The notes under the pieces were generated by a model. The model saw only the letters and a program-made list of their open reading frames with translations, had not been told where the DNA came from and made no database searches. Of a DNA stretch of 64,000 bases, positions 1 through 8,058 are shown piece by piece. A program made the translations under genes and the position numbers. How positions within the stretch are numbered: position 1 is the stretch's first letter; every line of letters begins with the position of its first letter. The DNA comes from Streptomyces sp. NBC_01210 (GTDB lineage Bacteria; Actinomycetota; Actinomycetes; Streptomycetales; Streptomycetaceae): positions 2,232,001 through 2,296,000 of the forward strand of contig NZ_CP108549.1 in NCBI RefSeq assembly GCF_036010325.1. The letters run 5' to 3'.

Positions 1-301
1 GGTCGTCGATCCAGCGGGTGTCGGACGGCGATCCGGCGTCGCGGATGAGCAGCGCGCCCGCGTCCCGGTCGGTGAGCGCCTGCTTCTCGCTGGTCGTCTC
101 GTCGACCGGGCCGTGATGGTCGAGACCGACATGGCAGTGCGCGTCGACCAGACCGGGCAGCACCCAGCCCTCGACGGCCAGCGCCTCGGCGCGCGGCCGG
201 TCGTACGTGATCCGGCCGTCCACCGCCCACAGCTCGTCCCTGACGTCGTCGGGACCGACGAGCACCCGCCCCTTCACATGCAGCACCACGTGATCGCTCA
301 T
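1..301 (-). CDS. Amidohydrolase family protein, N-terminal part
   Basis: The gene enters the window on the minus strand with its ATG at 301 and runs off the left edge, so only about 100 residues are visible. The protein starts MSDHVVLHVKGRVLVG and contains GLVDAHCHVGLDHHGP, the His-x-His metal-binding strand of the amidohydrolase (urease/dihydroorotase) superfamily. Before it lies the small N-terminal beta domain usual for imidazolonepropionase or dipeptidase-like members. The substrate cannot be told from this portion. It is divergent from the aminotransferase remnant starting at 376, and about 75 bp separate the two starts. Confidence 0.8.
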   Translation of the reverse strand, partial: MSDHVVLHVKGRVLVGPDDVRDELWAVDGRITYDRPRAEALAVEGWVLPGLVDAHCHVGLDHHGPVDETTSEKQALTDRDAGALLIRDAGSPSDTRWIDD

Positions 302-375
302 GTCCAGCACTGTACGAGGCGCTGAGTACCCTCGGCGCAGTAGGCCGAACACACCTTCGCGAAGAGAGCACCGCC

Positions 376-642
376 GTGACGCATCCCCTCCTCGATCCGG
401 CCCCGCTGACCGCCGCGCACTTCGCGGCCATCGAGGGGCGGGTCGCCGCACTGCTCGCCACCGAGCAGGACGTGGTGATCATGCAGGGCGAGGCGCTGCT
501 CCCGCTGGAGGGCTGCATCCGCGGCGGTGCGCGGCCGGGAGACCTGGAGGCGGCCCGGCGCGCGGTCACCGAGGCCTGGCGCCGACCCGCGCCCTTCTCG
601 GCGAACAGCATTTCTCCGGGAACTAAAGTCGGCGTTAATTGA
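376..642 (+). pseudogene. Truncated PLP aminotransferase (class V) remnant
   Basis: An 88-codon frame whose first 55 or so residues (MTHPLLDPAPLTAAHFAAIE, then VVIMQGEALLPLEG) look like the N-terminus of alanine-glyoxylate-type aminotransferases found in Streptomyces. After IRGGARPG the expected cofactor-domain sequence is absent. A short unrelated-looking tail (DLEAARRAVTEAWRRPAPFS) runs into the terminator at 648. The normal family length is about 350-380 residues, so roughly three quarters is missing, consistent with an internal deletion. It could still be expressed as a short peptide. The family assignment is from memory of the N-terminal sequence and is moderately sure. Confidence 0.5.
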
Positions 643-647
643 AATAG

Positions 648-686
648 ACGGGAAGCTGCTTTATTACGAGCAGCTTCCCGTTTTCT
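648..686 (+). terminator. Strong intrinsic terminator before ectABCD
   Basis: A perfect 13-bp inverted repeat (ACGGGAAGCTGCT at 648-660, AGCAGCTTCCCGT at 669-681) with an 8-nt loop is followed by a T-rich tract. It insulates the ectoine operon from the upstream remnant. Both flanks are AT-rich, so it may work in both directions. Confidence 0.85.
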
Positions 687-945
687 TCTGCCCCCGTTCC
701 ACGATCCTAAACACCAAGGTTTCGACAGGATCGAATGACGTAATTCGGGCGGATCTCGAGAGAGTTACCGACGTGTGACCGACTCCACAACGTGCCCGAT
801 TCACCCCGCTAATTCCGGCATAAAAGCCCCGAAAGCACCCCATCGCCGTGCCGCCGCTCACGCCCGCGCGATAACACAAAGAGGCACAGTACCCAACCCC
901 TTCCCTCGATGCATTTTCTGAATTTGCTCGGTAAATTTCCTCTGC
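687..945 (+). promoter_or_regulatory. Upstream region of the ectoine operon
   Basis: About 260 bp of non-coding DNA between the terminator and ectA. It is less GC-rich than the surrounding genes and presumably holds the osmotically controlled promoter. I could not pick a confident -35/-10 pair; CATAAA near 819-824 is only a weak -10 candidate. No strong Shine-Dalgarno is visible before the ectA ATG. Confidence 0.4.
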
Positions 946-1482
946 ATGACCGCCGCACAAGAAGACCTTGTACGAGCCAAGACCCCGAGCGAATTCCTGG
1001 AGATCGCCACCCCACGAGTGGAGGACGGAGCCGCGATCTGGCGCATCGCCCGCGACTCCGAGGTCCTGGACCTCAACTCCTCGTACAGCTACCTGCTGTG
1101 GTGTCGCGACTTCGCCGCCACCTCCGTGGTGGCGCGCGGCTCCGACGGTGAGCCCATCGCCTTCGTCACCGGCTACGTACGTCCCGACCGCCCCGAGGCA
1201 CTTGTCGTCTGGCAGGTCGCCGTCGACCATGCGCACCGCGGCCGGGGACTCGCCGGCGTACTGCTGGACGCGCTGACCGCCAGGGTCACCGACGGCCCCG
1301 GGATCCGTGAGATCGAGACGACCATCACCCCGGACAACACCGCCTCCGACCGCCTTTTCACCTCCTACGCCCAGCGCCACGGGGCGCGGCTGGAGCGCGA
1401 AGTCCTCTTCGACGGCGAGTTGTTCCCCGAAGGAACGCACCAGCCGGAAGTGCTCTACCGCATCGGCCCCCTCTCCGCCTGA
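946..1482 (+). CDS. ectA: L-2,4-diaminobutyrate acetyltransferase EctA
   Basis: 178 residues, typical for EctA. This GNAT-fold enzyme transfers acetyl from acetyl-CoA to the gamma-amino group of L-2,4-diaminobutyrate, the second step of ectoine synthesis. The acetyl-CoA binding segment [18 protein letters not shown] lies at about residues 91-108, and the [10 protein letters not shown] segment near residue 45 is characteristic of EctA. It is the first gene of ectABCD and ends 22 bp before ectB. The ATG at 946 is chosen because [17 protein letters not shown] fits the family N-terminus, although no clear ribosome binding site precedes it. Confidence 0.97.
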   Translation: MTAAQEDLVRAKTPSEFLEIATPRVEDGAAIWRIARDSEVLDLNSSYSYLLWCRDFAATSVVARGSDGEPIAFVTGYVRPDRPEALVVWQVAVDHAHRGRGLAGVLLDALTARVTDGPGIREIETTITPDNTASDRLFTSYAQRHGARLEREVLFDGELFPEGTHQPEVLYRIGPLSA

Positions 1483-1504
1483 CCCCCCACATCTGGAGAC
1501 TGCT

Positions 1505-2773
1505 GTGACCATCACCCCGCCCGCCCTGAGTGTCTTCGAGACCCTGGAGTCGGAGGTGCGCAGCTACTGCCGCGGTTGGCCCGCAGTGTTCGACCGCGCG
1601 CAGGGCAGCTACCTCCACGACGAGGACGGCCACACCTACCTCGACTTCTTCGCCGGCGCCGGATCGCTCAACTACGGGCACAACAACCCGGTGCTGAAAC
1701 GAGCGCTGATCGACTACATCGAGCGCGACGGCATCACGCACGGCCTCGACATGGCCACCACGGCCAAACGCGCGTTCCTGGAGTCGTTCGAGAATGTGAT
1801 CCTGCGGCCGCGCGACCTGCAGTACAAGGTCATGTTCCCCGGCCCGACCGGCACCAACGCGGTCGAGTCGGCGCTCAAGCTGGCCCGCAAGGTGAAGGGG
1901 CGCGAGTCCGTCGTCTCGTTCACCAACGCCTTCCACGGCATGTCGCTGGGCTCGCTCGCCGTCACCGGCAACGCCTTCAAGCGCGCCGGCGCCGGTATAC
2001 CGCTGGTGCACGGCACGCCGATGCCCTTCGACAACTACTTCGATGGCCAGGTCCCGGACTTCCTCTGGTTCGAGCGACTGCTCGAGGACCAGGGCTCAGG
2101 ACTCAACAAGCCGGCTGCCGTCATCGTCGAGACGGTGCAGGGCGAGGGAGGCATCAATGTCGCCCGCGCCGAGTGGCTGCGTGCCCTGCAGGACCTGTGC
2201 CACCGCCAGGACATGCTGCTGATCGTCGACGACATCCAGATGGGCTGCGGCCGTACCGGCGGCTTCTTCTCCTTCGAGGAGGCCGGCATCACGCCGGACA
2301 TCGTCACCCTGTCGAAGTCCATCAGCGGCTACGGACTGCCCATGTCGCTCTGCCTGTTCAAGCCGGAGCTGGACATCTGGGAGCCGGGCGAGCACAACGG
2401 CACCTTCCGCGGCAACAACCCGGCGTTCGTCACCGCCGCCGCCGCGCTCAACACCTACTGGGCCGACGGCCAGATGGAGAAGCAGACCCTGGCGCGCGGC
2501 GAGCAGGTCGAGCGTGCGCTGCTGGCCATCGTCGAGGAGAGCGGGGGGACCGGACTGAGCTTCCGCGGCCGCGGCCTGGTGTGGGGCCTGGAGTTCGAGG
2601 ACAAGGCACGTGCCTCGGCGGTCTGCGCACGCGCCTTCGAGCTGGGGATGCTGCTGGAAACCTCGGGCCCGGAGAGCGAAGTGGTGAAGCTCCTGCCCGC
2701 GCTCACCATCTCCCCCGAAGAGCTGGACGAGGGCCTGCGCATCCTGGCCCGTTCCGTCCGCGAGACGGCCTGA
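1505..2773 (+). CDS. ectB: Diaminobutyrate--2-oxoglutarate aminotransferase EctB
   Basis: 422 residues from a GTG at 1505. A GGAGA-type ribosome binding site at about 1494-1498 precedes it, and a longer upstream in-frame extension would read through ectA. It is a class III PLP transaminase that makes L-2,4-diaminobutyrate from aspartate semialdehyde with glutamate as amino donor, the first committed step of ectoine synthesis. Visible hallmarks are [16 protein letters not shown] (cofactor phosphate region), [13 protein letters not shown] (the Asp contacting the pyridine nitrogen) and LSKSISGYG with the Schiff-base lysine. It lies between ectA and ectC in the same operon. Confidence 0.97.
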   Translation: MTITPPALSVFETLESEVRSYCRGWPAVFDRAQGSYLHDEDGHTYLDFFAGAGSLNYGHNNPVLKRALIDYIERDGITHGLDMATTAKRAFLESFENVILRPRDLQYKVMFPGPTGTNAVESALKLARKVKGRESVVSFTNAFHGMSLGSLAVTGNAFKRAGAGIPLVHGTPMPFDNYFDGQVPDFLWFERLLEDQGSGLNKPAAVIVETVQGEGGINVARAEWLRALQDLCHRQDMLLIVDDIQMGCGRTGGFFSFEEAGITPDIVTLSKSISGYGLPMSLCLFKPELDIWEPGEHNGTFRGNNPAFVTAAAALNTYWADGQMEKQTLARGEQVERALLAIVEESGGTGLSFRGRGLVWGLEFEDKARASAVCARAFELGMLLETSGPESEVVKLLPALTISPEELDEGLRILARSVRETA

Positions 2774-2804
2774 CACCCCCGTACGAGAAAGGCAGCAACT
2801 CACC

Positions 2805-3203
2805 GTGATCGTCCGATCGTTCAAGGACATCGAGAACACCGAGCGCCATGTGAAGGCCTCTTCGGGCACCTGGGAGAGCAAGCGCATCGTGCTCGCGAAG
2901 GAGAAGGTCGGCTTCTCGCTCCACGAGACCGTGCTGTACGCGGGTACGGAGACGTCGATGTGGTACGCGAACCACATCGAGGCCGTGCTGTGCGTGGAGG
3001 GCGAGGCCGAGCTCACCAACGACGAGACCGGCGAGACCCACTGGATCGAGCCCGGCACGATGTACCTGCTGGACGGCCATGAGCGCCACACCATGCGCCC
3101 CAAGACCGATTTCCGCTGTGTCTGCGTCTTCAACCCGCCGGTCACCGGACGGGAGGACCACGACGAGAACGGCGTCTACCCGCTGCTCACCGAGGAGGGC
3201 TGA
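2805..3203 (+). CDS. ectC: L-ectoine synthase EctC
   Basis: 132 residues from a GTG at 2805, with GAGAAAGG upstream as ribosome binding site. EctC is a small metal-dependent cupin that cyclises N-gamma-acetyl-diaminobutyrate to ectoine with loss of water. The conserved [19 protein letters not shown] segment and the [15 protein letters not shown] segment form the cupin barrel and contain the expected metal-contacting residues. Spacing to ectB is 31 bp and to ectD 3 bp, so the genes are very likely co-transcribed. Confidence 0.97.
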   Translation: MIVRSFKDIENTERHVKASSGTWESKRIVLAKEKVGFSLHETVLYAGTETSMWYANHIEAVLCVEGEAELTNDETGETHWIEPGTMYLLDGHERHTMRPKTDFRCVCVFNPPVTGREDHDENGVYPLLTEEG

Positions 3204-3206
3204 ACG

Positions 3207-4103
3207 ATGACCACCGCCCCTGTACGCACCGACCTGTACCCGACCCGCGGCGCAGCTGAGGTGACAACCCCGCGCCGGGACCCGGTCGTCTGGTCCGCGC
3301 CCGGAGCGCCGGGACCGATCGTCCCGTCCGCGCTGATGGGCTTCGAGCGGGACGGCTTCCTGACCGTCGACGAGCTGATCACGCCGGACGAGGTCGCGCT
3401 CTACCGCGCCGAGTTGGACCGGCTGGTCGCCGACCCCGCGGTACGTGCCGACGATCGCTCGATCATCGAGCCGAAGTCCCAGGACGTGCGCTCGGTCTTC
3501 GAGGTGCACAGGCTCAGCGAGATCTTCGCCGGTCTGGTGCGCGACGAGCGGGTGGTGGGCAGAGCCCGGCAGATCCTCGGCTCGGACGTGTACGTCCACC
3601 AGTCCCGTATCAATGTGAAGCCGGGCTTCGGCGCCTCGGGCTTCTACTGGCACTCGGACTTCGAGACCTGGCACGCCGAGGACGGTCTGCCGAACATGCG
3701 CACCGTCTCCGTCTCGATCGCGCTGACCGAGAACCGGGACACCAACGGCGGCCTGATGATCATGCCCGGATCACACAAGACGTTCCTCGGCTGTTCGGGC
3801 GAGACGCCGAAGGACAACTACAAGAAGTCGCTGCAGATGCAGGACGCGGGCACTCCGTCGGACGCAGCGCTGACCCGGTACGCCGACCGGCACGGGATCC
3901 GGCTCTTCACCGGCCGGGCCGGGTCGGCGACCTGGTTCGACTGCAACTGCATGCACGGCTCCGGGGACAACATCACCCCGTACCCGCGCAGCAATGTCTT
4001 CATCGTCTTCAACAGCGTGGAGAACGCTGCGGTGAAGCCGTTCGCGGCGCCGGTTCCCAGGCCCGAGTACATCGGGGCGCGGGACTTCACGCCGGTGCGG
4101 TAA
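3207..4103 (+). CDS. ectD: Ectoine 5-hydroxylase EctD
   Basis: 298 residues. A non-heme Fe(II) and 2-oxoglutarate dependent dioxygenase that converts ectoine to 5-hydroxyectoine. The EctD signature FYWHSDFETWHAEDG (about residues 147-161) supplies the iron-binding His and Asp, and MHGSGDNITPYPRSN near residue 250 supplies the distal His and the 2-oxoglutarate-binding Arg. It starts 3 bp after ectC and closes the operon. The last codons (IGARDFTPVR) are duplicated 83 bp downstream, outside the gene, which hints at a small rearrangement of the 3' end. Confidence 0.97.
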   Translation: MTTAPVRTDLYPTRGAAEVTTPRRDPVVWSAPGAPGPIVPSALMGFERDGFLTVDELITPDEVALYRAELDRLVADPAVRADDRSIIEPKSQDVRSVFEVHRLSEIFAGLVRDERVVGRARQILGSDVYVHQSRINVKPGFGASGFYWHSDFETWHAEDGLPNMRTVSVSIALTENRDTNGGLMIMPGSHKTFLGCSGETPKDNYKKSLQMQDAGTPSDAALTRYADRHGIRLFTGRAGSATWFDCNCMHGSGDNITPYPRSNVFIVFNSVENAAVKPFAAPVPRPEYIGARDFTPVR

Positions 4104-4183
4104 GCCACTCCGGCCGGCGGCCGGCCCGCGGCGAAGCCGCCATGGGACACAGCATCGGGGCGCGGGACTTCACTCCGGTGCGG
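4070..4183 (+). repeat. Duplicated ectD 3' end
   Basis: The terminal 31 bp of the ectD reading frame (4070-4100) recur at 4153-4183 with a single mismatch (cacGcc versus cacTcc). The second copy is open beyond the duplicated segment for about 30 codons, so the original gene may have ended downstream with a different C-terminus. The spacer is GC-rich and contains no other gene. Confidence 0.8.
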
Positions 4184-4214
4184 CAGCCCTGGGACCAGCC
4201 CCGCGACAGCCCTT

Positions 4215-4267
4215 CCCGTACGGGAAGGCCCGGCGCCCCTCGCTCGGAGGGGGCCGGGCCTTTCCCG
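4215..4267. terminator. Terminator between convergent ectD and OYE gene
   Basis: A nested hairpin: cccgtacggg at 4216-4225, then a long stem GGGAAGGCCCGGCGCCCC (4223-4239 region) pairing with GGGGCCGGGCCTTTCCC (4250-4265) around a CTCGCTCGGA loop, with one bulge. It lies between two convergent genes and probably ends transcription from both sides. Confidence 0.7.
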
Positions 4268-4278
4268 TGCCAACTGCC

Positions 4279-5349
4279 CTAAAGCGCCGGGTAGTCGATG
4301 TAGCCCTTGTCGTCACCGCCGAAGAACGAGGCCGTGTCCGGGGTGTTGTACGGGCCTTCGGCCTTGAGCCTGGCCGGCAGGTCCGGGTTGGCCAGGAACA
4401 GCGCGCCGAAGGCGAGGATGTCCGCGATGCCGTCCTCGATCAGCCCCAGCGCCCCGTGGTCGGTCGGGCCCTCGGTCGCCGGGTTGAGGATGAAGGTGCC
4501 GCTGAACTGCTTGCGCAGCGCGAGCGTCACCTCCCTGAATCCCGGGACCATCTCGACGACATGCAGATAGCCGAGGCCGAGCGGCTCCAGCTCCTTGACC
4601 AGCGCGGGGTAGGTCGCCTCCGGGTCGGTCTCGGCGATGTCGTTGTACGCGTTGCCGGGAGAGACCCGCAGTCCGGTCCGCTCCGCGCCGATCGCCTCGG
4701 CCACCGCCTTCGTCACCTCGACGGCGAAGCGAATGCGGTTCTGGACGGAGCCGCCCCACTCGTCGGTGCGCAGGTTGGTGTTGTCGGCGAGGAACTGGTG
4801 GATGAGGTAGCCGTTGGCGCCGTGCAGTTCGACGCCGTCGAAGCCTGCTTCTATGGCGTTGCGGGACGCGGCGACGAACTCGCCGATGACGGCCGGGATT
4901 TCGGCGGCGGACAGCTCGCGCGGGGCGATGAAGTCCTTGGGGCCCTCCTGCGTGTAGAGCTGCCCGGCGGCGGCGACGGCGGACGGAGCCACGCTCACCA
5001 GCTCCTGGTCCGGCCAGAGCACCGGGTGGCCGATGCGTCCGGCGTGCATGATCTGGGCGAAGATCTTCCCGCCCTTGGCGTGCACGGCGTCGGTGACCTT
5101 GCGCCAGGCGGCGATCTGCTCGTCGCTGTGCAGGCCCGGAGTGTTCGGGTAGCCCTGGCCGAGGACCGAGGGCTGGATGCCCTCGGTGATGATCAGGCCG
5201 GCCGATGCGCGCTGGCCGTAGTACTCGACAGTGGAGTCGGTGACGGTGAGCCCTTCGCCGAACGCCCGGCTGCGGGTCATCGGCGCCATGGCGATCCGGT
5301 TGCCGAGCTGTGTGCCGGACAGGTCGATCGGGTCGAATGCGGTGGTCAT
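4279..5349 (-). CDS. Alkene reductase (Old Yellow Enzyme family)
   Basis: 356 residues. An FMN-dependent NAD(P)H ene-reductase of the NemA/XenB-like OYE group, acting on electrophilic alkenes, nitro compounds or quinones in the cytosol. Visible features are RIAMAPMTRSRA (FMN and active-site strand), QIMHAGRIGHP, ELHGANGYLIHQFL (the conserved HGAN-Y motif binding substrate and acting as proton donor), NLRTDEWGGS and LRVSPGNAYND. The length is normal for the family. It is divergent from a MarR-type regulator at 5487, with two palindromic half-operators between them, so it is probably the regulator's target. Confidence 0.93.
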   Translation of the reverse strand: MTTAFDPIDLSGTQLGNRIAMAPMTRSRAFGEGLTVTDSTVEYYGQRASAGLIITEGIQPSVLGQGYPNTPGLHSDEQIAAWRKVTDAVHAKGGKIFAQIMHAGRIGHPVLWPDQELVSVAPSAVAAAGQLYTQEGPKDFIAPRELSAAEIPAVIGEFVAASRNAIEAGFDGVELHGANGYLIHQFLADNTNLRTDEWGGSVQNRIRFAVEVTKAVAEAIGAERTGLRVSPGNAYNDIAETDPEATYPALVKELEPLGLGYLHVVEMVPGFREVTLALRKQFSGTFILNPATEGPTDHGALGLIEDGIADILAFGALFLANPDLPARLKAEGPYNTPDTASFFGGDDKGYIDYPAL

Positions 5350-5365
5350 GAAAGCTCCCCAGAAT

Positions 5366-5431
5366 TTACGTGGTCGGCCAAGTAAGCGCGCCGAGAGTCA
5401 CTGTAGACCATTAATTGGCCGACCAAGGTAA
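5366..5431. promoter_or_regulatory. Paired palindromic operators between OYE and MarR genes
   Basis: An 11-bp segment TGGTCGGCCAA (5371-5381) is repeated in inverted orientation as TTGGCCGACCA (5415-5425). Each copy sits in its own imperfect palindrome: TTACGTGGTCGGCCAAGTAA at 5366-5385 and TTGGCCGACCAA at 5415-5426. The two centres are 45 bp apart. Position and symmetry suit binding by the divergently encoded MarR protein, controlling both promoters. Confidence 0.75.
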
Positions 5432-5486
5432 AGTTTTTGGGGACACTGTCCACCAGACAGTCGCCACCCCTCCTGAGGAGGCCCCG

Positions 5487-6029
5487 ATGAAGCCCGAGAC
5501 CGCGGCCGACCCCGTCTGTACCGAGGCGCTGCCGAGCTCCGCGCTCGGCGGCCCCGTCAGCCATGCCGTCTCCCGGGTCGCCCGGCTGCACCGTATGGCT
5601 GCGGGCAAGCTGCTCAGGGGAGCCGGCCTCTACCCGGGGCAGGAGTTCGTGATGATGCATCTGTGGGACGCGGGCCCGGTGCGCCAGTCCGAGCTGATCA
5701 AGGCCGTCGAGCTCGACCCCTCCACCGTGACCAAGATGCTCCAGCGCCTGGAGCAGGCCGGACACGTGCGCCGGTGCCCCGACCCGGGCGACCGGCGCGC
5801 GGTGCTCGTCGAGGCCACGGAGGAGAGCTGCGCCCTGCACTCCGCGGTGCAGGCGGCCTGGGCGAATCTGGAGGAGCACACGCTCGCCGGGCTCGACCCG
5901 GACGAGCGCCGGGAGCTGACCCGGCTGCTCGGAAAGGTCGAGGAGAACCTCTGCGTCCAGACCGCGGACTGCCCCGGTCAGCCGGACAGGACGTCGAGCA
6001 CCCGGTCCACCTCGGCGGCGGAGTTGTAG
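5487..6029 (+). CDS. MarR-family transcriptional regulator
   Basis: 180 residues from the ATG at 5487, which has an ideal GAGGAG ribosome binding site 6 nt upstream. An upstream TTG at 5415 in the same frame would lie inside the operator and is rejected. The winged helix is seen in RQSELIKAVELDPSTVTKMLQRLEQAGHVRRCPDPGDRRAVLV, where DPGDRRAV is the MarR wing. It is divergent from the OYE gene and probably represses it in response to a small electrophile or phenolic ligand. The last 17 codons overlap the convergent gene ending at 5978; those residues are low-complexity and may be read-through. Confidence 0.9.
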   Translation: MKPETAADPVCTEALPSSALGGPVSHAVSRVARLHRMAAGKLLRGAGLYPGQEFVMMHLWDAGPVRQSELIKAVELDPSTVTKMLQRLEQAGHVRRCPDPGDRRAVLVEATEESCALHSAVQAAWANLEEHTLAGLDPDERRELTRLLGKVEENLCVQTADCPGQPDRTSSTRSTSAAEL

Positions 6030-7024
6030 AGGTGGAAGGCGGCGCGCAGATTGCCCGCCCGCTCCGCGAGGGTGATCCCCACGCGGGCCAGTTCCGGGAC
6101 GCGGTGGCCGAGCCCCGGGACGGCGACAATGCCGGACTCGCCGGGCACCGGTTCATGGCCCAGCTCCGAAAGCCCCGCCCGGAAGCGCCGGGCGAGCGCG
6201 GTGTTGTGGGCGTGTACGGCTTCGATTCCGGTCTCCTCCAGCAGCGCCAGTGACTGCCTCGCGCCGTGGTACGAGAGGAAGGCGGTGGGCTCGTCGAACC
6301 GCCGGGCCGAGTGCGCCAGCTCCTCGATGGGTCCGTAGGTGGTCCCCCACAGAACCTCGGCGGCGAAGGTCCCCGCATGGATCGGCACCAGGGTCTGCTG
6401 CGCATCCTCGGTCACGGTGAGGAAGGAGGCGCCGCGGGGGCAGAGCAGGAACTTGAAGCCGCCGGTGACGGTGAAGTCCCACGCGCCCGCGTCCAGCGGC
6501 AGCCAGCCCGCCGACTGGCTGGCGTCGACGAGCGTACGGGCGCCGTGTGCGGCCGCGGCGGCCCAGACCGCGGGCAGATCGGCGATCCGGCCGTCGGCGG
6601 ACTGCACCGAGGAGAAGGCCACCAGCGCGGTGCCCGGACGCACCGCATCGGCCAGCTCGTCCAGCGGTGCGTACCGCAGCTTGAGATCCCCGCGTACCAG
6701 GAACGGCGTGATGACCGAGGCGTACTCCCCCTCGGGGAAGAGGACTTCCGCGCCGGTCGGCAGCGAGCTCGCGATCAGTCCGACATGCACCGAGACCGAA
6801 CCACCCACGGCGACCCGCTCCTCGTCCACACCGGTGAGGCGTGCGAAGGACTGCCGGGCGGCGGTCACCTCGGAGAAGTCACCGGCGCCGCCCGGCCGCC
6901 CGGCCGCGAGCTCCTCGGCCAGCGCGGTCACCGCCGCGACGGTCCTGCGGGGCAGCAGCCCGCAGGTGGAGGTGTTCAGATACGTCGTGTCCGGCGCGAA
7001 CTCGGCGCCGCCCAGGGTCTCCAT
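5978..7024 (-). CDS. Class V aminotransferase-fold PLP enzyme
   Basis: 348 residues from the ATG at 7024, supported by AGGGTGA just upstream; a TTG at 7048 is less likely. The fold is that of cysteine desulfurase/isopenicillin epimerase-like proteins: YLNTSTCGLLPRRT at the N-terminus, VDASQSAGWLPLD holding the cofactor Asp, TGGFKFLLCPRGASFL with the presumed Schiff-base lysine, and a C-terminal domain ending RAAFHLYNSAAEVDRVLDVL. Substrate unknown; desulfurase, sulfoxide lyase or epimerase chemistry are all possible. Convergent with the MarR gene and next to a FrnE-like gene on the same strand. Confidence 0.85.
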   Translation of the reverse strand: METLGGAEFAPDTTYLNTSTCGLLPRRTVAAVTALAEELAAGRPGGAGDFSEVTAARQSFARLTGVDEERVAVGGSVSVHVGLIASSLPTGAEVLFPEGEYASVITPFLVRGDLKLRYAPLDELADAVRPGTALVAFSSVQSADGRIADLPAVWAAAAAHGARTLVDASQSAGWLPLDAGAWDFTVTGGFKFLLCPRGASFLTVTEDAQQTLVPIHAGTFAAEVLWGTTYGPIEELAHSARRFDEPTAFLSYHGARQSLALLEETGIEAVHAHNTALARRFRAGLSELGHEPVPGESGIVAVPGLGHRVPELARVGITLAERAGNLRAAFHLYNSAAEVDRVLDVLSG

Positions 7025-7093
7025 GGGATCACCCTGCGATGCTCTCAACGCCTGGTCAACCGCGAATCATTGAGGGGAACCGTTCAGCAGCGC

Positions 7094-7822
7094 TCAAGCA
7101 TGGGCTCCGGGCCGCGGAACCTCGCACGAGCCGTCGGTGTCACAGACGGCGGCGTCCGCGCCGATCGGGGTGATCGCCCGGCCCTGCCACGCCTGCTCCA
7201 GCGCCTGGGTGAAGACCTCGGCCGGCTGGCCGCCGGAGACGCCGTAGCGGCGGTCGAGGACGAAGAACGGCACACCGGTCGCGCCCAGCTCGGCGGCCTC
7301 GCGCTCATCAGCCCTTACGTCGTCGGCGTACGCGTCCTCGTCGGCAAGGACCGCCCGGGCCTCGTCCGCGTCCAGACCGGCCTCCACGGCGAGCTCGAGG
7401 AGGATCTCGGCGTCGAAGACCGACCGCTCCTCGGCGAAGTTCGCCCGGTAGGCGAGGTTCAGCAGCTCGTCCTGGCGGCCGCGGGCCTTGGCCAGGTGCA
7501 GCAGCCGGTGGATGTCGAAGGTGCTGCCGTGATCACGGCCCTCGGTCCAATATTCGAGCCCCTCGGAGCGCGCGTTGGAGGCGACGTGCTCCTCCATCGA
7601 CTGCGCTTCCTCGATGGTGCGCCCGTACTTCTTCGCCAGCATGGGGATCACCGGGCCGGTCTCGCCCTTGGCGCGGTTGGGGTCGAGCTCGAAGGAGCGG
7701 TGCACCACCTCGACCTGGTCGCGGTGGGCGAAGGCCGCGAGTCCCTGCTCGAAGCGCGCCTTGCCTATGTAGCACCAGGGGCAGGCGATATCGCTCCAGA
7801 TCTCGACGCGCATCTTCTTCAT
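7094..7822 (-). CDS. DsbA-family oxidoreductase (FrnE-like)
   Basis: 242 residues from the ATG at 7822 (MKKMRVEIW); an ATG nine bases further in is an alternative. The thioredoxin-fold N-terminus EIWSDIACPWCYIGKARF carries a CPWC active site, followed by an alpha-helical insertion and the cis-proline strand TGVPFFVLDRRYGVSGGQP near residue 190. This matches cytosolic FrnE/2-hydroxychromene isomerase-like members of the DsbA family. There is no signal peptide, so periplasmic DsbA function is unlikely. The longer upstream frame is rejected because its extra 65 residues show no family resemblance. Confidence 0.9.
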   Translation of the reverse strand: MKKMRVEIWSDIACPWCYIGKARFEQGLAAFAHRDQVEVVHRSFELDPNRAKGETGPVIPMLAKKYGRTIEEAQSMEEHVASNARSEGLEYWTEGRDHGSTFDIHRLLHLAKARGRQDELLNLAYRANFAEERSVFDAEILLELAVEAGLDADEARAVLADEDAYADDVRADEREAAELGATGVPFFVLDRRYGVSGGQPAEVFTQALEQAWQGRAITPIGADAAVCDTDGSCEVPRPGAHA

Positions 7823-8058
7823 CACTCCAGGGTCGTACGGTGCGGAGGCCACCTCCGCCAAGAGGTGAACGCGCACCGGGACTGCCTCATTCCGCGGGGC
7901 CGCCTGTGTGAGGCGCAGCACGATCGATTGCCGGGACCGAATACCCAGACCGAATACCCGGTCGGAGAGGCATCGGTGTTCGCGGCCGGCCGGCCCTGAC
8001 ACCAGGGCCGGCCGCATGAGCAGTCGACCCTGGCCAATGTGCGTCTCGCCGGGCGGGA
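7823..8058. other. Intergenic region with 12-bp direct repeat and GC hairpin
   Basis: About 236 bp without a gene. It contains a tandem direct repeat of GACCGAATACCC (7935-7946 and 7948-7959). A strong GC hairpin at about 7982-8014 (arm GGCCGGCCCTG pairing with CAGGGCCGGCC around ACAC) could end transcription from the gene at 8059 on the minus strand. No promoter could be assigned. Confidence 0.55.

Noticed and set aside
1307..1504. Extended N-terminus for EctB
   Set aside because: The frame is open upstream but overlaps ectA. A GTG with ribosome binding site at 1505 gives the normal EctB length.
4267..5385. Long plus-strand frame opposite the OYE gene
   Set aside because: It is an antisense shadow with skewed codon use; the minus-strand frame encodes a clear OYE-family protein.
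5978..7024. EgtE of ergothioneine synthesis
   Set aside because: The protein is a class V aminotransferase-fold enzyme of similar size, but no egtA, B, C or D gene is nearby, so a specific assignment is not supported.
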